DNA of 64,000 nucleotides from Lelliottia jeotgali (GTDB lineage: Bacteria; Pseudomonadota; Gammaproteobacteria; Enterobacterales; Enterobacteriaceae): positions 3,844,001 through 3,908,000 of the forward strand of contig CP018628.1 in the NCBI GenBank assembly GCA_002271215.1, in the 5' to 3' direction. Below the pieces are notes generated by a model, which was given only the letters and a program-made list of their open reading frames with translations, was not told the DNA's origin and searched no databases. Shown in pieces: positions 26,884-34,102 of this stretch (positions within the stretch are counted from its first letter, which is position 1; the number at the start of each line of letters is the position of its first letter). Made by a program: the position numbers and the translations under genes.

Positions 26884-27585
26884 CTATTTACAGGCTAATC
26901 CGCCTAAGGTTGGACACTGGCTTGTGCCAAAGTTACGGTTGCTGCTGTGGGTATCCTTGGTTCTAGTCTTCGCCAGATACGCCAGTCGAATCAGGAAATC
27001 CCAGTAGACTGAGTTACGATCCAAGGCATCAATCCTGGTAAACCTGTAAACAGCATTAGGTGGGAATTCAGTTAATGTCGCGTATTCTTCGTGAGCAAGC
27101 CCTATAGCACTACACCAGGCTTTCTGTATTCGGGTTGCCATATTTTTAGCATTGAGTTCTTGGTAATTGCCTAGGTACCCATACACATCTGCATTAAACA
27201 ACAACATCAGGTGGTAATGGGGATGCTCGCTTGTGTCACGTTCTCTACACCATCCATAAAATGGCAATATTGGATTACCCGGTCTCCTGGACCGGTTATG
27301 ATCTGCCCTTAACTGGCTTTTCAGTGAATCGAAGAAGCGAGTGATTGCCTGCGTATCGTCTCGCTGGAAGCACAGTGGTAGATCAGGCTCTCCCGGTACA
27401 TGAGACAGAGCGAACCTCGGGTCAGTACGAATACCCAGTATACGCTTATGCTGCTCCAGCGCGTTATAGACCATGTTAAGTAATGCGATGAGCATGTATC
27501 TGTCTATAGGTGATTTATACTTTTTGGAAGCTATTGCTGCCAAATAATCAATTTCTTCGTTGGTAAGTGAATATTGTGATTCCAT
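26884..27585 (-). CDS. Inovirus-Gp2-like protein (YfjJ/YagK type)
   Basis: 233 residues. Features of the family are the HYHLMLLFN segment near residue 120 (two His, reminiscent of the metal site of rolling-circle Rep proteins) with an upstream RREN-like region, RIQKAWCSAIG near 160, and the Lys/Arg-rich LIRLAYLAKTRTK near 205. Members occur in P4-like and CP4-type islands, as YfjJ in CP4-57, and are thought to derive from phage replication proteins; activity is untested as far as I know. ATG 27585 has AAGGA 6 bases upstream. It is downstream of the YfjI-type gene in the same direction, the order seen in CP4-57. Confidence 0.8.
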   Translation of the reverse strand: MESQYSLTNEEIDYLAAIASKKYKSPIDRYMLIALLNMVYNALEQHKRILGIRTDPRFALSHVPGEPDLPLCFQRDDTQAITRFFDSLKSQLRADHNRSRRPGNPILPFYGWCRERDTSEHPHYHLMLLFNADVYGYLGNYQELNAKNMATRIQKAWCSAIGLAHEEYATLTEFPPNAVYRFTRIDALDRNSVYWDFLIRLAYLAKTRTKDTHSSNRNFGTSQCPTLGGLACK

Positions 27586-27709
27586 AATAATCCTTCATTC
27601 TGTAAATATTAATCATTAGGTAATGGGTAGCCCTCACGCTACCCATGTGATGTTGGATATAATCCCTAGTGGGGGGGATATGCAGGTATAAGATTAGATT
27701 ATTGATAAA

Positions 27710-27726
27710 GGTATATTACATATACC
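27710..27726. promoter_or_regulatory. Palindromic site between the YfjI-type and Gp2-like genes
   Basis: GGTATAT-TAC-ATATACC is a perfect 7+3+7 inverted repeat, 125 bp upstream of the Gp2-like start and just past the YfjI-type stop. It has the size of a repressor or activator operator for the 248-bp intergenic region. AlpA, encoded nearby, is one candidate binder; this is a guess from position. Confidence 0.5.
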
Positions 27727-27833
27727 AGTTAAAACCCATTGATTACCCTCGCTAATAAATCAAGCTAAATCCGCAGCGTGACTAGCTTCTAGAATAAAAT
27801 ATATTAATCAGAAAGACATTGGTTACTCTGAAG

Positions 27834-29348
27834 TTATTCATGCCTTGGTAGTTTATTAAAACCAACAGACCCAGATGAAATTAATGGTATGTTTAATGCA
27901 ATAGCCAAATCTTCAGGCTTAATTTCTGAACCAATTAATTTCACGTAATCAACACCACCCTCCTTGAATAACTGAACCTTTCCTTCACTTTCAAGCTTAT
28001 TTAAAGCAGATATCAGGCGCTCTATGCTCCTAAGAGAATTTGGACCATCTCTACGAATGCTATGCCTCCTAAAGTCGTAAGATTTATTACTGGGAACATG
28101 TTCCTCAAGCCAAAAAAACAATATTTCAGAATCACTATATTTTCTGGTGGAATCTATTTTCATCATCAAATGATTAATAAACCATTCAGTTATTTTAAAC
28201 GCTGATACCAAAGTCTCCTTAGTAATTATTGGTGAGTCGGGTGTAATAAACATTTGCATTACAGCTGCAATTCTTGAAGCATGCTCCATAAATCGAGCAC
28301 CAAAATCATCATAATGGTGTAGTTCGCCTCCTTTTTTTATTTTTTCCTGAATTTCTCCACTCTGTGAATTCCAGGCGACTTGTGCCTCCGGAGAAAAAGT
28401 AACACAGATACGTTCTTCATTTTTCTCTCTGCGCTTTATCCCATCTTGCAAATGCTTAGTGAGAGTAGAGAAAAATCCTTCAAGCCCTGACTCACTAGAC
28501 CATGAACAGGCATTAGGGACGTCACACAATTCATGTATCTGCTCCATGTCAATAGGTAATAACCGGGCTAGACACCCAGAACTTTTTGCTTTTTGTCCCT
28601 GTTTATCAAGAAAGCCATCAAACAAACTAGGTTGCATCATCAGCAGCATCGTTAGCCGTGCATCATCAACATCGTAACTGTCACGAGAAGCCCTGCTGTC
28701 TGAAATTCTTCCTTCCCCCCAAAGAGAGTTAAGTACTGGTGTATTGCGGAAAAGATTACCGTCGAATAATCCTCCGGCCTCATCAGAACCGAGCATCAAC
28801 GACGGAGACCCAAGTGCTAATACTTTTCTAAGCCCCTCACTTGTCGAATCGTTTTTAGTAAGATATTTTCTTGCTGGAACTGCTGGTTTTCTTCTTTGGC
28901 ATTCCTCCAGTACTTCAAGCGCTTCAGTCACATCGGTCTTCTGACGAATAGCTTTGCTATATTGTTTTTTAAGCTCTTTTAACTCAGTTTCCCAAGATAT
29001 TAACTTCAGCTCATAAAGTTTCTCCTTTAACAGAAAATCATCTTTCAGCTCTTTTTCCAGTCGGTAGATAGGCTCCATTAACAACCTGAATACGGTTGAT
29101 TTCCTGCTACCTGAGCGTGCCAATAGCATGAGATAAAGTGATGTAAAGGTTTTCCCATTTTTAAGCTGAACATCAAATTTGTCCTGGCAGGCAAGTGCCA
29201 TTACCCCAAGTAACACTATTAAAATAAGTTCAGCGGCGGCTCCTGTTTTATAATGTATGTAATTTATTATTTCTTGAGCAAAAGTGGGTAGCGTCTGAAA
29301 TTCTAGACAGAGCTCTTTGTTTTGCTGGGATTTATTTCTTTTAGACAT
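27834..29348 (-). CDS. YfjI-family protein (DUF3987-like)
   Basis: 504 residues resembling YfjI of E. coli prophage CP4-57. A hydrophobic N-terminal region (ELILIVLLGVMALAC) is followed by a nucleotide-binding-like loop LLARSGSRKSTVFRLL (residues ~70-85), a long charged coiled-coil stretch rich in Lys and Glu (~95-150), and an ATPase-like core (LGSDEAGGLFDG). Proteins of this type in satellite islands are related to primase/helicase replication proteins, but the function of YfjI itself is not established. ATG 29348 is chosen because GAGGAG lies 11 bases upstream; two earlier codons (GTG 29360, ATG 29357) are too close to it. Lies between alpA and the Gp2-like gene. Confidence 0.8.
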   Translation of the reverse strand: MSKRNKSQQNKELCLEFQTLPTFAQEIINYIHYKTGAAAELILIVLLGVMALACQDKFDVQLKNGKTFTSLYLMLLARSGSRKSTVFRLLMEPIYRLEKELKDDFLLKEKLYELKLISWETELKELKKQYSKAIRQKTDVTEALEVLEECQRRKPAVPARKYLTKNDSTSEGLRKVLALGSPSLMLGSDEAGGLFDGNLFRNTPVLNSLWGEGRISDSRASRDSYDVDDARLTMLLMMQPSLFDGFLDKQGQKAKSSGCLARLLPIDMEQIHELCDVPNACSWSSESGLEGFFSTLTKHLQDGIKRREKNEERICVTFSPEAQVAWNSQSGEIQEKIKKGGELHHYDDFGARFMEHASRIAAVMQMFITPDSPIITKETLVSAFKITEWFINHLMMKIDSTRKYSDSEILFFWLEEHVPSNKSYDFRRHSIRRDGPNSLRSIERLISALNKLESEGKVQLFKEGGVDYVKLIGSEIKPEDLAIALNIPLISSGSVGFNKLPRHE

Positions 29349-29431
29349 ACATGTCATCACTCCTCTGTTTTCAGAAAAAAAATAAAAAACTACAGGTTTC
29401 TCTCCTATTTTCTATAAAAACTTAATTATCC

Positions 29432-29668
29432 TTAACGTTCATTGATCCAATAAAGAAGATCGCTTAATAACCAACCACAAGATTTTAATCCAATTGATTT
29501 CCTTTGAGGGAATTTCCCTAATCGCTCCAGTTTCCATGCTGTTGACCGAGATACAGATGTGATGTATTGACGTTCTTTCTCTCGAACCAGGCGATCGCTA
29601 GGTTCACCGTAGCCCTGCAAAAGTTGTAACCGCTGTTGAGTTGTTGGGTAGTTAAATAATGTTTCCAT
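29432..29668 (-). CDS. AlpA-family transcriptional regulator
   Basis: A 78-residue protein with the single winged helix-turn-helix of AlpA/excisionase-type proteins: YITSVSRSTAWKLERLGKFP is the recognition part, followed by the basic wing and WLLSDLLYWI. AlpA proteins activate integrase or excision genes of CP4-57-like islands. ATG 29668 has a textbook AAGGAGG. Its upstream region contains the triple 11-mer at 29733-29766. It is followed after 83 bp by the YfjI-type gene. Confidence 0.85.
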   Translation of the reverse strand: METLFNYPTTQQRLQLLQGYGEPSDRLVREKERQYITSVSRSTAWKLERLGKFPQRKSIGLKSCGWLLSDLLYWINER

Positions 29669-29732
29669 TCTGCCTCCTTCGTTTTGGTTGAAGAAGAATG
29701 AACTATGGATGAGTCTAAAAAAAGCGGCATAC

Positions 29733-29766
29733 CACTTGCTAAGGCTTAGTAAGTGCTTAGCAAGTG
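29733..29766. repeat. Three copies of CTTAGYAAGTG upstream of alpA
   Basis: CACTTGCTAAG (29733-29743, inverted), CTTAGTAAGTG (29745-29755) and CTTAGCAAGTG (29756-29766) are packed without gaps. The outer copies form a perfect inverted repeat that extends to 12 bp (CCACTTGCTAAG). It sits between the stop of the 337-residue gene and alpA. It could be an operator for AlpA autoregulation or a hairpin terminator, since a T run follows 8 bases later in the minus reading. Confidence 0.6.
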
Positions 29767-29776
29767 GTGGTAGTGA

Positions 29777-30790
29777 TTATTTTTTACTTAATTTCAACCA
29801 GTTACGTACTTCTTCGCAAGTGAAGTTAACATCAAAATTGTATGTATTTGACTGTGCTATTTCTGTTAGTACTTCAGCTACAGCAGAATGATTTCTCAAA
29901 AATTTTTTATCTTTAAAATGCTCACGCAGTAGCATATAGATCATCTCACTAACTCTTGCTTTTTCTCGATACTGTACATTCCGTTCGACTGGTGGATTAT
30001 CCATCCACAATTTCACCGTTGATGGGTTAATCGGAATACCTTCTTTTTGAAAAAACCAAGCAGCTTTACCTGGAGGGACCTTTCCATTTCGAGAAAAAAT
30101 CTCATTGATTAGAATGTATATTGCAATTCTACTATTCGGTGGATAGTAAGATACTATTACATCTTCATATTCCTCAGGAGCACTAACACTACCATCAGTA
30201 TTTTTAATAGTAGATTCAGATATCAGATCATTATAAAATAGCTCAATCGCTTCTCTTTCAATATAAAGATTTTTTATTTCTGATGTTAAAGATTTACGGA
30301 AAACCAAATAGTCATAATCAGAATTATAAAAAGGAGAAACAAAAACAACTCCAGCTTTGTTTTTCAAATTATTATATTTTTCTTTATCAGACAATACGTA
30401 CTGTGCACGGCTAAAATGCGTAGTCTTTGTCGGTCTTATATGCCAGTAACCATACGCCATTCCATCATATCTATACTCGTTATATCCTTTAAAGAAGCGA
30501 ATAGACCACTCATGTTTAAACTTCCATTGAAAGTGTTTTTCTAAGTTCTGCTCAGGTGTAAACGATAAATATTCATGAAGCGGGTTACTTTCGTGTTGAA
30601 ATAAATCCATTCCATTACGGACATCATATTCAAAATCATCCTTATTTTCTCGACAATGCCTTAACGTGCATGGTTCACCATCAAAATGAATAAAAATATA
30701 AAACTTCCCTATTATCCACTCGCTAATAATAAACTCAATATCCAGACCAAACTTATCAACAACTTCGGATAAAGAATAGAATAACTTCAT
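29777..30790 (-). CDS. Hypothetical island protein, 337 residues
   Basis: I do not recognise the family. The start is ATG 30790, two codons inside a TTG-initiated frame. Composition is AT-rich with many Tyr, Lys and Asn residues, unlike the backbone genes. The C-terminal third contains KAAWFFQKEGIPINPSTVKL, which looks like a helix-turn-helix that would bind DNA, followed by a basic helical end. By position, between integrase and alpA, it corresponds to yfjH of CP4-57, but I see no basis for claiming homology. Confidence 0.7.
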   Translation of the reverse strand: MKLFYSLSEVVDKFGLDIEFIISEWIIGKFYIFIHFDGEPCTLRHCRENKDDFEYDVRNGMDLFQHESNPLHEYLSFTPEQNLEKHFQWKFKHEWSIRFFKGYNEYRYDGMAYGYWHIRPTKTTHFSRAQYVLSDKEKYNNLKNKAGVVFVSPFYNSDYDYLVFRKSLTSEIKNLYIEREAIELFYNDLISESTIKNTDGSVSAPEEYEDVIVSYYPPNSRIAIYILINEIFSRNGKVPPGKAAWFFQKEGIPINPSTVKLWMDNPPVERNVQYREKARVSEMIYMLLREHFKDKKFLRNHSAVAEVLTEIAQSNTYNFDVNFTCEEVRNWLKLSKK

Positions 30791-31014
30791 TACCAACCCC
30801 CATCACACAACACCTTAATTCATTTGTATTTTTTAATTCATTGCTATCATTGTAATTGATAACTAATTAGTACAATACTAAAAAATCCAACTTACATGGG
30901 AGTTTTTTACATATGTCACTTTTAACAAACTACATATTGATAATGAGATATAATCCGAGCAGGCTCAATAAGTATCGAGCAATTATTAAATTTTTTCTAA
31001 TCGACTATGGTGTA

Positions 31015-31031
31015 GTTGTAAGTCTTACAAC
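31015..31031. promoter_or_regulatory. Perfect palindrome upstream of the 52-codon ORF
   Basis: GTTGTAAG-T-CTTACAAC is a perfect 8+1+8 inverted repeat ending 13 bp before the -35-like box of the ORF at 31100. The size and position suit an operator. Confidence 0.55.
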
Positions 31032-31044
31032 ACATTCAGCAACC

Positions 31045-31073
31045 TTGCTAGACTTAGCTTGTACCACTATTAT
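31045..31073 (+). promoter_or_regulatory. Sigma-70-like promoter for the 52-codon ORF
   Basis: TTGCTA (31045-31050) and TATTAT (31068-31073) are separated by exactly 17 bp and match the -35 and -10 consensus at 4 and 5 of 6 positions. Transcription would begin near 31081 and leave a short leader with the ribosome-binding site AAGGAG at 31087-31092. Confidence 0.55.
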
Positions 31074-31099
31074 AGCCAGATAGCATAAGGAGTCCTCAG

Positions 31100-31258
31100 A
31101 TGAGTAGCCAATCAACATCACCGCAAGTTACAAAAGCCCAGATTTATCGTTCCGTTGCCAGCTCAACCGCGATCGAAACGGGCGTTTCTGTGCAAAAAAT
31201 TGAGCAGCAACTCAAACAAAACCAGGCACAGGCGAAAGCCGTTGGCCTCGCCCGTTAG
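31100..31258 (+). CDS. Small protein of 52 residues facing the fic gene
   Basis: An ATG at 31100 with a strong AAGGAG 7 bases upstream and a promoter-like sequence opens a 52-residue frame beginning MSSQSTSPQVTKAQIY and ending QAQAKAVGLAR. It is helical, Gln- and Ala-rich and soluble. Its stop overlaps the stop of the convergent fic gene in TTAG (31255-31258). Small proteins beside fic genes can be antitoxins (VbhA, YhfG) with a [S/T]xxxE[G/N] inhibition motif. Here SSTAIETG has the spaced Ser and Glu but Thr after Glu. The opposite orientation is unusual for such a pair, so antitoxin is only a hypothesis. Confidence 0.65.
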   Translation: MSSQSTSPQVTKAQIYRSVASSTAIETGVSVQKIEQQLKQNQAQAKAVGLAR

Positions 31259-31869
31259 TCAGGCAAGATATCGCCCACTAGTTGCATCATGGGACTGTAG
31301 TTCCCTGATACGCCTGCCTGTATTGCCTTGAAGTAAAACTCCTTGTGCTCATCCCACAGGCTGTAATCCAGTAAGCCCTTCCCTGCCTGAACCGACAGTA
31401 CATCGCAAAGCAGCCGCGACAGACGCCCGTTACCTTCTCTGAATGGGTGGATCAAAATAAACTCCACGTGGCATTCAGCCAGAGAACTAACCAGCTCCGG
31501 GCGAGCCAGGGATTTCAGTTCACCAGTTCGGGAGAGAAACTGCCTCTCGAAACCATCAAGAAGCAGAGGAATCCTGTCGGCAGCAGCAAACTGGAAGCCA
31601 CCCTTAGTTAGGTTGGCATTACGCAGCCTCCCCGCCCAGTCGTACACATTCCCCAGCCATTGACGATGCCACCTACTGATGTGCTCAAAAGCCAGCGCCT
31701 CAGGCGGCTGGCTCTCAATAAATAGCTGCTCATACAGCATCAGCAGCAGGCCAGACTCCAGCGTATCCATTTCCTGTTCATCAATGATTCCCAGCTTATT
31801 AGCCAGCACCAAGTCCCCAGAGCCCGGCTGATACCGCTCTTCTGCTGAATTAAGCTCATATTTTGACAA
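31255..31869 (-). CDS. Fic-domain protein (AMP- or nucleotide-transferase)
   Basis: Fic enzymes transfer AMP or related groups to target proteins. The 204-residue protein has the intact core motif HPFREGNGR (about 141-149) with catalytic His, a preceding beta-hairpin flap region (KGGFQFAAADRIP) and a short N-terminal segment. I set the start at TTG 31869 because GGAGGT lies 6 bases upstream of it, whereas the more upstream TTG (31887) would put that site inside the gene. The ribosome-binding site lies across the integrase stop codon, so the two are translationally linked. No self-inhibitory [S/T]xxxE[G/N] motif is evident in the N-terminus, so an antitoxin in trans may be needed. Confidence 0.85.
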   Translation of the reverse strand: MSKYELNSAEERYQPGSGDLVLANKLGIIDEQEMDTLESGLLLMLYEQLFIESQPPEALAFEHISRWHRQWLGNVYDWAGRLRNANLTKGGFQFAAADRIPLLLDGFERQFLSRTGELKSLARPELVSSLAECHVEFILIHPFREGNGRLSRLLCDVLSVQAGKGLLDYSLWDEHKEFYFKAIQAGVSGNYSPMMQLVGDILPD

Positions 31870-31873
31870 GCCC

Positions 31874-33190
31874 TTACCTCCGTCCAAACAAGTTCACAAC
31901 GTTGTTTTCCTGCTGTCGCTGGTAGTTGTTGACTCTATCTTCCCAAATCTCAAGCGCCCTGCGCTTTTCAGTCAGGTAATCATAACGGTCATAGTGTTTC
32001 GAGCTGACGTCGTTCAAAGCGTGATTCTGAATACGGTCGCGGATCTCTTTGCTGATCCCCGCCTCTCCCATCAGCGTTTTACAGGTCCGACGTAAATCTC
32101 GCGCCGTGAAAACTTTAAACTCAGGATTAAAGGCCCGGAAATACATGATGGAACGCGCCAGACTGTCGGTACGCACCGGGCGCTCACCGTTTGTTGATAG
32201 CGGGAAAATATAGGGACTGTTACTTTCCTTAGTCAGCTCTTTCACTGAAGCTAATTCCTGTAGCGCCGATTCAGTCAGCGGGATCAGGTGCTCACGCTTG
32301 TTTTTCGATACATCGGCAATGACCAGGAGCGTCTTTTGCTGCCAGTCAATCGCACTCCACTGGCTGGCAATCATTTCAAATGGACGCTGCCCACCAGCAT
32401 AAACGCAGAAGCGGATTAAATGCTGCATCAGCGGCCCAACATTGGTGGCCTCTGCGAACTGCTCCATGACAACACGCAACTCTTCCAGCGTTAGCCATGT
32501 ATCACCCACTTTTTCCGCCGAAGACTGCTTCGGTATGGCCGATACCGGGTTAACTTCAAGGCCGAACGTAATACCCACGCTGGTATTCATCGGATCGTTA
32601 TCAGCTTTCAGACCGTAGTTGAATGCCGCCATCAAATAAGAACGAACTCGGTTCGCATGGACCACCGCATCACGCTGGATAATACCCGAGAGGATGGTTT
32701 TGATCTGCAGAGGCGTCACGTCCTTCGCTTTAGTATCACGAGGAATAACGGTGTAGCACTCTCGCTCCATGCGCTTCAATACATCAGCCCAAGTACGCTT
32801 GTTGTCGAGCTTCATCTTGTTAACGTAGCCATGTACCAGTTCTTCAAACGATCCTTGAGAACGATGGATCTGCATAATGTGCTGTTCGGCCAGGCGCTGT
32901 TGCTCAAGCTCTTGCTGGGGTTCCTTTCCTTCGACAAGCCAGGCTCCGTACTTTTTCGCCAGTTCATTGGCCGTCACCAGTTTCATCTCAGGCCAGATGC
33001 CCAACTGGATGAACTTCTCTTTCTTCCCTTTCTCAACGTAATAACGGAAATAAAAAACTTTGCTGCCTGAAGGCTGAACCTTAACACCAAGCCTGCCAGT
33101 ACCACGTTGAGCACTGTTGCTCCACACGTAGTACGCCGTGCTTTTTGTCTTCAATCCACGTATAGCAGTCTCGGTAAGATTAGCGGCCAT
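31874..33190 (-). CDS. Tyrosine integrase, P4 type
   Basis: Site-specific recombinase of the island. 438 residues from ATG 33190, which follows AAGGT; an upstream extension to 33235 lacks a proper start. The N-terminus (LTETAIRGLKTK to RGTGRLGVKV) is the DUF4102-type domain of P4 integrases, then comes a core-binding region and a catalytic domain with Arg in CVYAGGQRPFEM, the second box as TARDLRRTCKTLMGEAG (Arg kept; the usual His is Ala-Arg) and the Tyr region in HALNDVSSKHYDRYDY. It is 197 bp from the ileX fragment that marks the island end. It is followed by fic without a gap. Confidence 0.93.
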   Translation of the reverse strand: MAANLTETAIRGLKTKSTAYYVWSNSAQRGTGRLGVKVQPSGSKVFYFRYYVEKGKKEKFIQLGIWPEMKLVTANELAKKYGAWLVEGKEPQQELEQQRLAEQHIMQIHRSQGSFEELVHGYVNKMKLDNKRTWADVLKRMERECYTVIPRDTKAKDVTPLQIKTILSGIIQRDAVVHANRVRSYLMAAFNYGLKADNDPMNTSVGITFGLEVNPVSAIPKQSSAEKVGDTWLTLEELRVVMEQFAEATNVGPLMQHLIRFCVYAGGQRPFEMIASQWSAIDWQQKTLLVIADVSKNKREHLIPLTESALQELASVKELTKESNSPYIFPLSTNGERPVRTDSLARSIMYFRAFNPEFKVFTARDLRRTCKTLMGEAGISKEIRDRIQNHALNDVSSKHYDRYDYLTEKRRALEIWEDRVNNYQRQQENNVVNLFGRR

Positions 33191-33214
33191 GAGTTTACCT
33201 TTCTGAGAATAAGC

Positions 33215-33262
33215 GTTACCTGACCCGATGCCCATTTCGGGTCAGGTAACGGGTCAGGTAAG
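33215..33262. repeat. Three copies of GGGTCAGGTAAC upstream of the integrase gene
   Basis: The 12-mer appears inverted at 33215-33226 (GTTACCTGACCC) and direct at 33239-33250 and, with one base changed at its end, at 33251-33262. The inverted pair has a 12-base spacer and the direct pair is contiguous. The cluster begins 25 bp before the integrase start codon and about 130 bp from the attachment site. That suits an operator for int or an arm-type integrase/excisionase site. Confidence 0.75.
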
Positions 33263-33387
33263 GATAGTACAATGGGGAAATAAGAGAACCAATCAGAAAC
33301 AAAAACAACTTCATAACCGATTGATTATAGACAATTAAAAATACAAACAGAGACAATGGCGAACAATTAAAAACATGCCAATTTTAT

Positions 33388-33434
33388 GACTCATAATCGC
33401 TTGGTCGCTGGTTCAAGTCCAGCAGGGGCCACCA
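33388..33434 (+). other. Attachment site: 3' 47 nt of tRNA-Ile2 (ileX, CAT anticodon)
   Basis: From GACTCATAATCGC to the encoded CCA end, 47 bases match the 3' part of ileX, beginning in the anticodon stem and containing the CAT anticodon, variable loop, TpsiC arm and acceptor 3' strand. The 5' half (acceptor 5' strand, D arm) is absent: the preceding AT-rich sequence does not resemble a tRNA. In E. coli, ileX directly precedes nfeF (yqjH), as here after the next gene blocks. The fragment is therefore the distal att copy left by island integration; it cannot make a tRNA. No second copy was found in the window. Confidence 0.88.
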
Positions 33435-33440
33435 AATAAC

Positions 33441-33476
33441 AAGGGCTTACGTGAAAACGTAGGCCCTTAGTTTTTT
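33441..33476 (+). terminator. Terminator of the ileX transcript
   Basis: A 12-bp stem, AAGGGCTTACGT (33441-33452) with ACGTAGGCCCTT (33457-33468; one G-U pair), has loop GAAA and is followed by AG and six T. It starts 7 bp after the tRNA CCA end. Confidence 0.85.
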
Positions 33477-33505
33477 CAGGATTGATGAATCAGCGTGTGC
33501 TTAAC

Positions 33506-33805
33506 TCACACCAGCTCCCGGAGTTGCTCCTGCATGTAGGCAGAAAAGTATTCAGGGTTTTTGATAACAACGTGATCAGTTGCGTTAATTTTCTCGGCCC
33601 ACCCGGCCACTTTTTTCGTAAAGTCGGGATCCCATCCTTCTTGTGCCCCTCGCGCCATAACGTCATCCGCACTTGCAGGCGTACCCAACTCCTTCAAATA
33701 CTTGAAAATTCCCTTCGCAGTACTTTCATCCATCGAATGCGGCACTGACGCGGAAGTGTCCATACCACCAATGAAATCCAATGCTTTCTCAATGACTGTT
33801 GGCAT
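33506..33805 (-). CDS. YoaC-like small protein (DUF1889)
   Basis: 99 residues from ATG 33805, which follows AAGGAT; the frame extends 8 codons upstream without need. The sequence MPTVIEKALDFIGGMD, STAKGIFKYLKELGTPASA and IKNPEYFSAYMQEQL is what I recall for E. coli YoaC, a cytosolic protein of unknown function. It lies outside the island, just past the attachment site, and reads towards it. E. coli has no such gene at this position, so it was probably gained or moved here in this lineage. Confidence 0.65.
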   Translation of the reverse strand: MPTVIEKALDFIGGMDTSASVPHSMDESTAKGIFKYLKELGTPASADDVMARGAQEGWDPDFTKKVAGWAEKINATDHVVIKNPEYFSAYMQEQLRELV

Positions 33806-34102
33806 ACTCTTATCCTTAAAATTAACCATCTAGTAAACAAGGTTATACTATGGCCTGAAATTGATCGGAAATTCAAAGAGATTGTCACGGTACCGGAAAC
33901 CACATCACACACCTTTGAGCGCTTCCGATACGTTCCTGAAGCATTGCATAATCCACACCCCCGAACCATTAACCCCCTCACAAACATCTAAAACTAAAGA
34001 AATCCCCCGTCGCGCCGATCATCATCCGTGTGTATTATTTCCTGTAGCTCTGACCACAACTAACCTTAACTCAAATACTTAAGCGCTAAAGCGAAAGGCA
34101 TC

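Larger units (their letters stand above)
30791..31099. other. AT-rich control region between two divergent island genes
   Basis: About 310 bp separate the leftward 337-residue gene from the rightward 52-codon ORF. It contains the palindrome at 31015-31031 and the promoter-like boxes at 31045-31073 listed separately. No further gene was seen. Confidence 0.5.

Noticed and set aside
33388..33434. Functional tRNA gene
   Set aside because: The 5' acceptor strand and D arm are missing, and the preceding bases are unrelated AT-rich island DNA.
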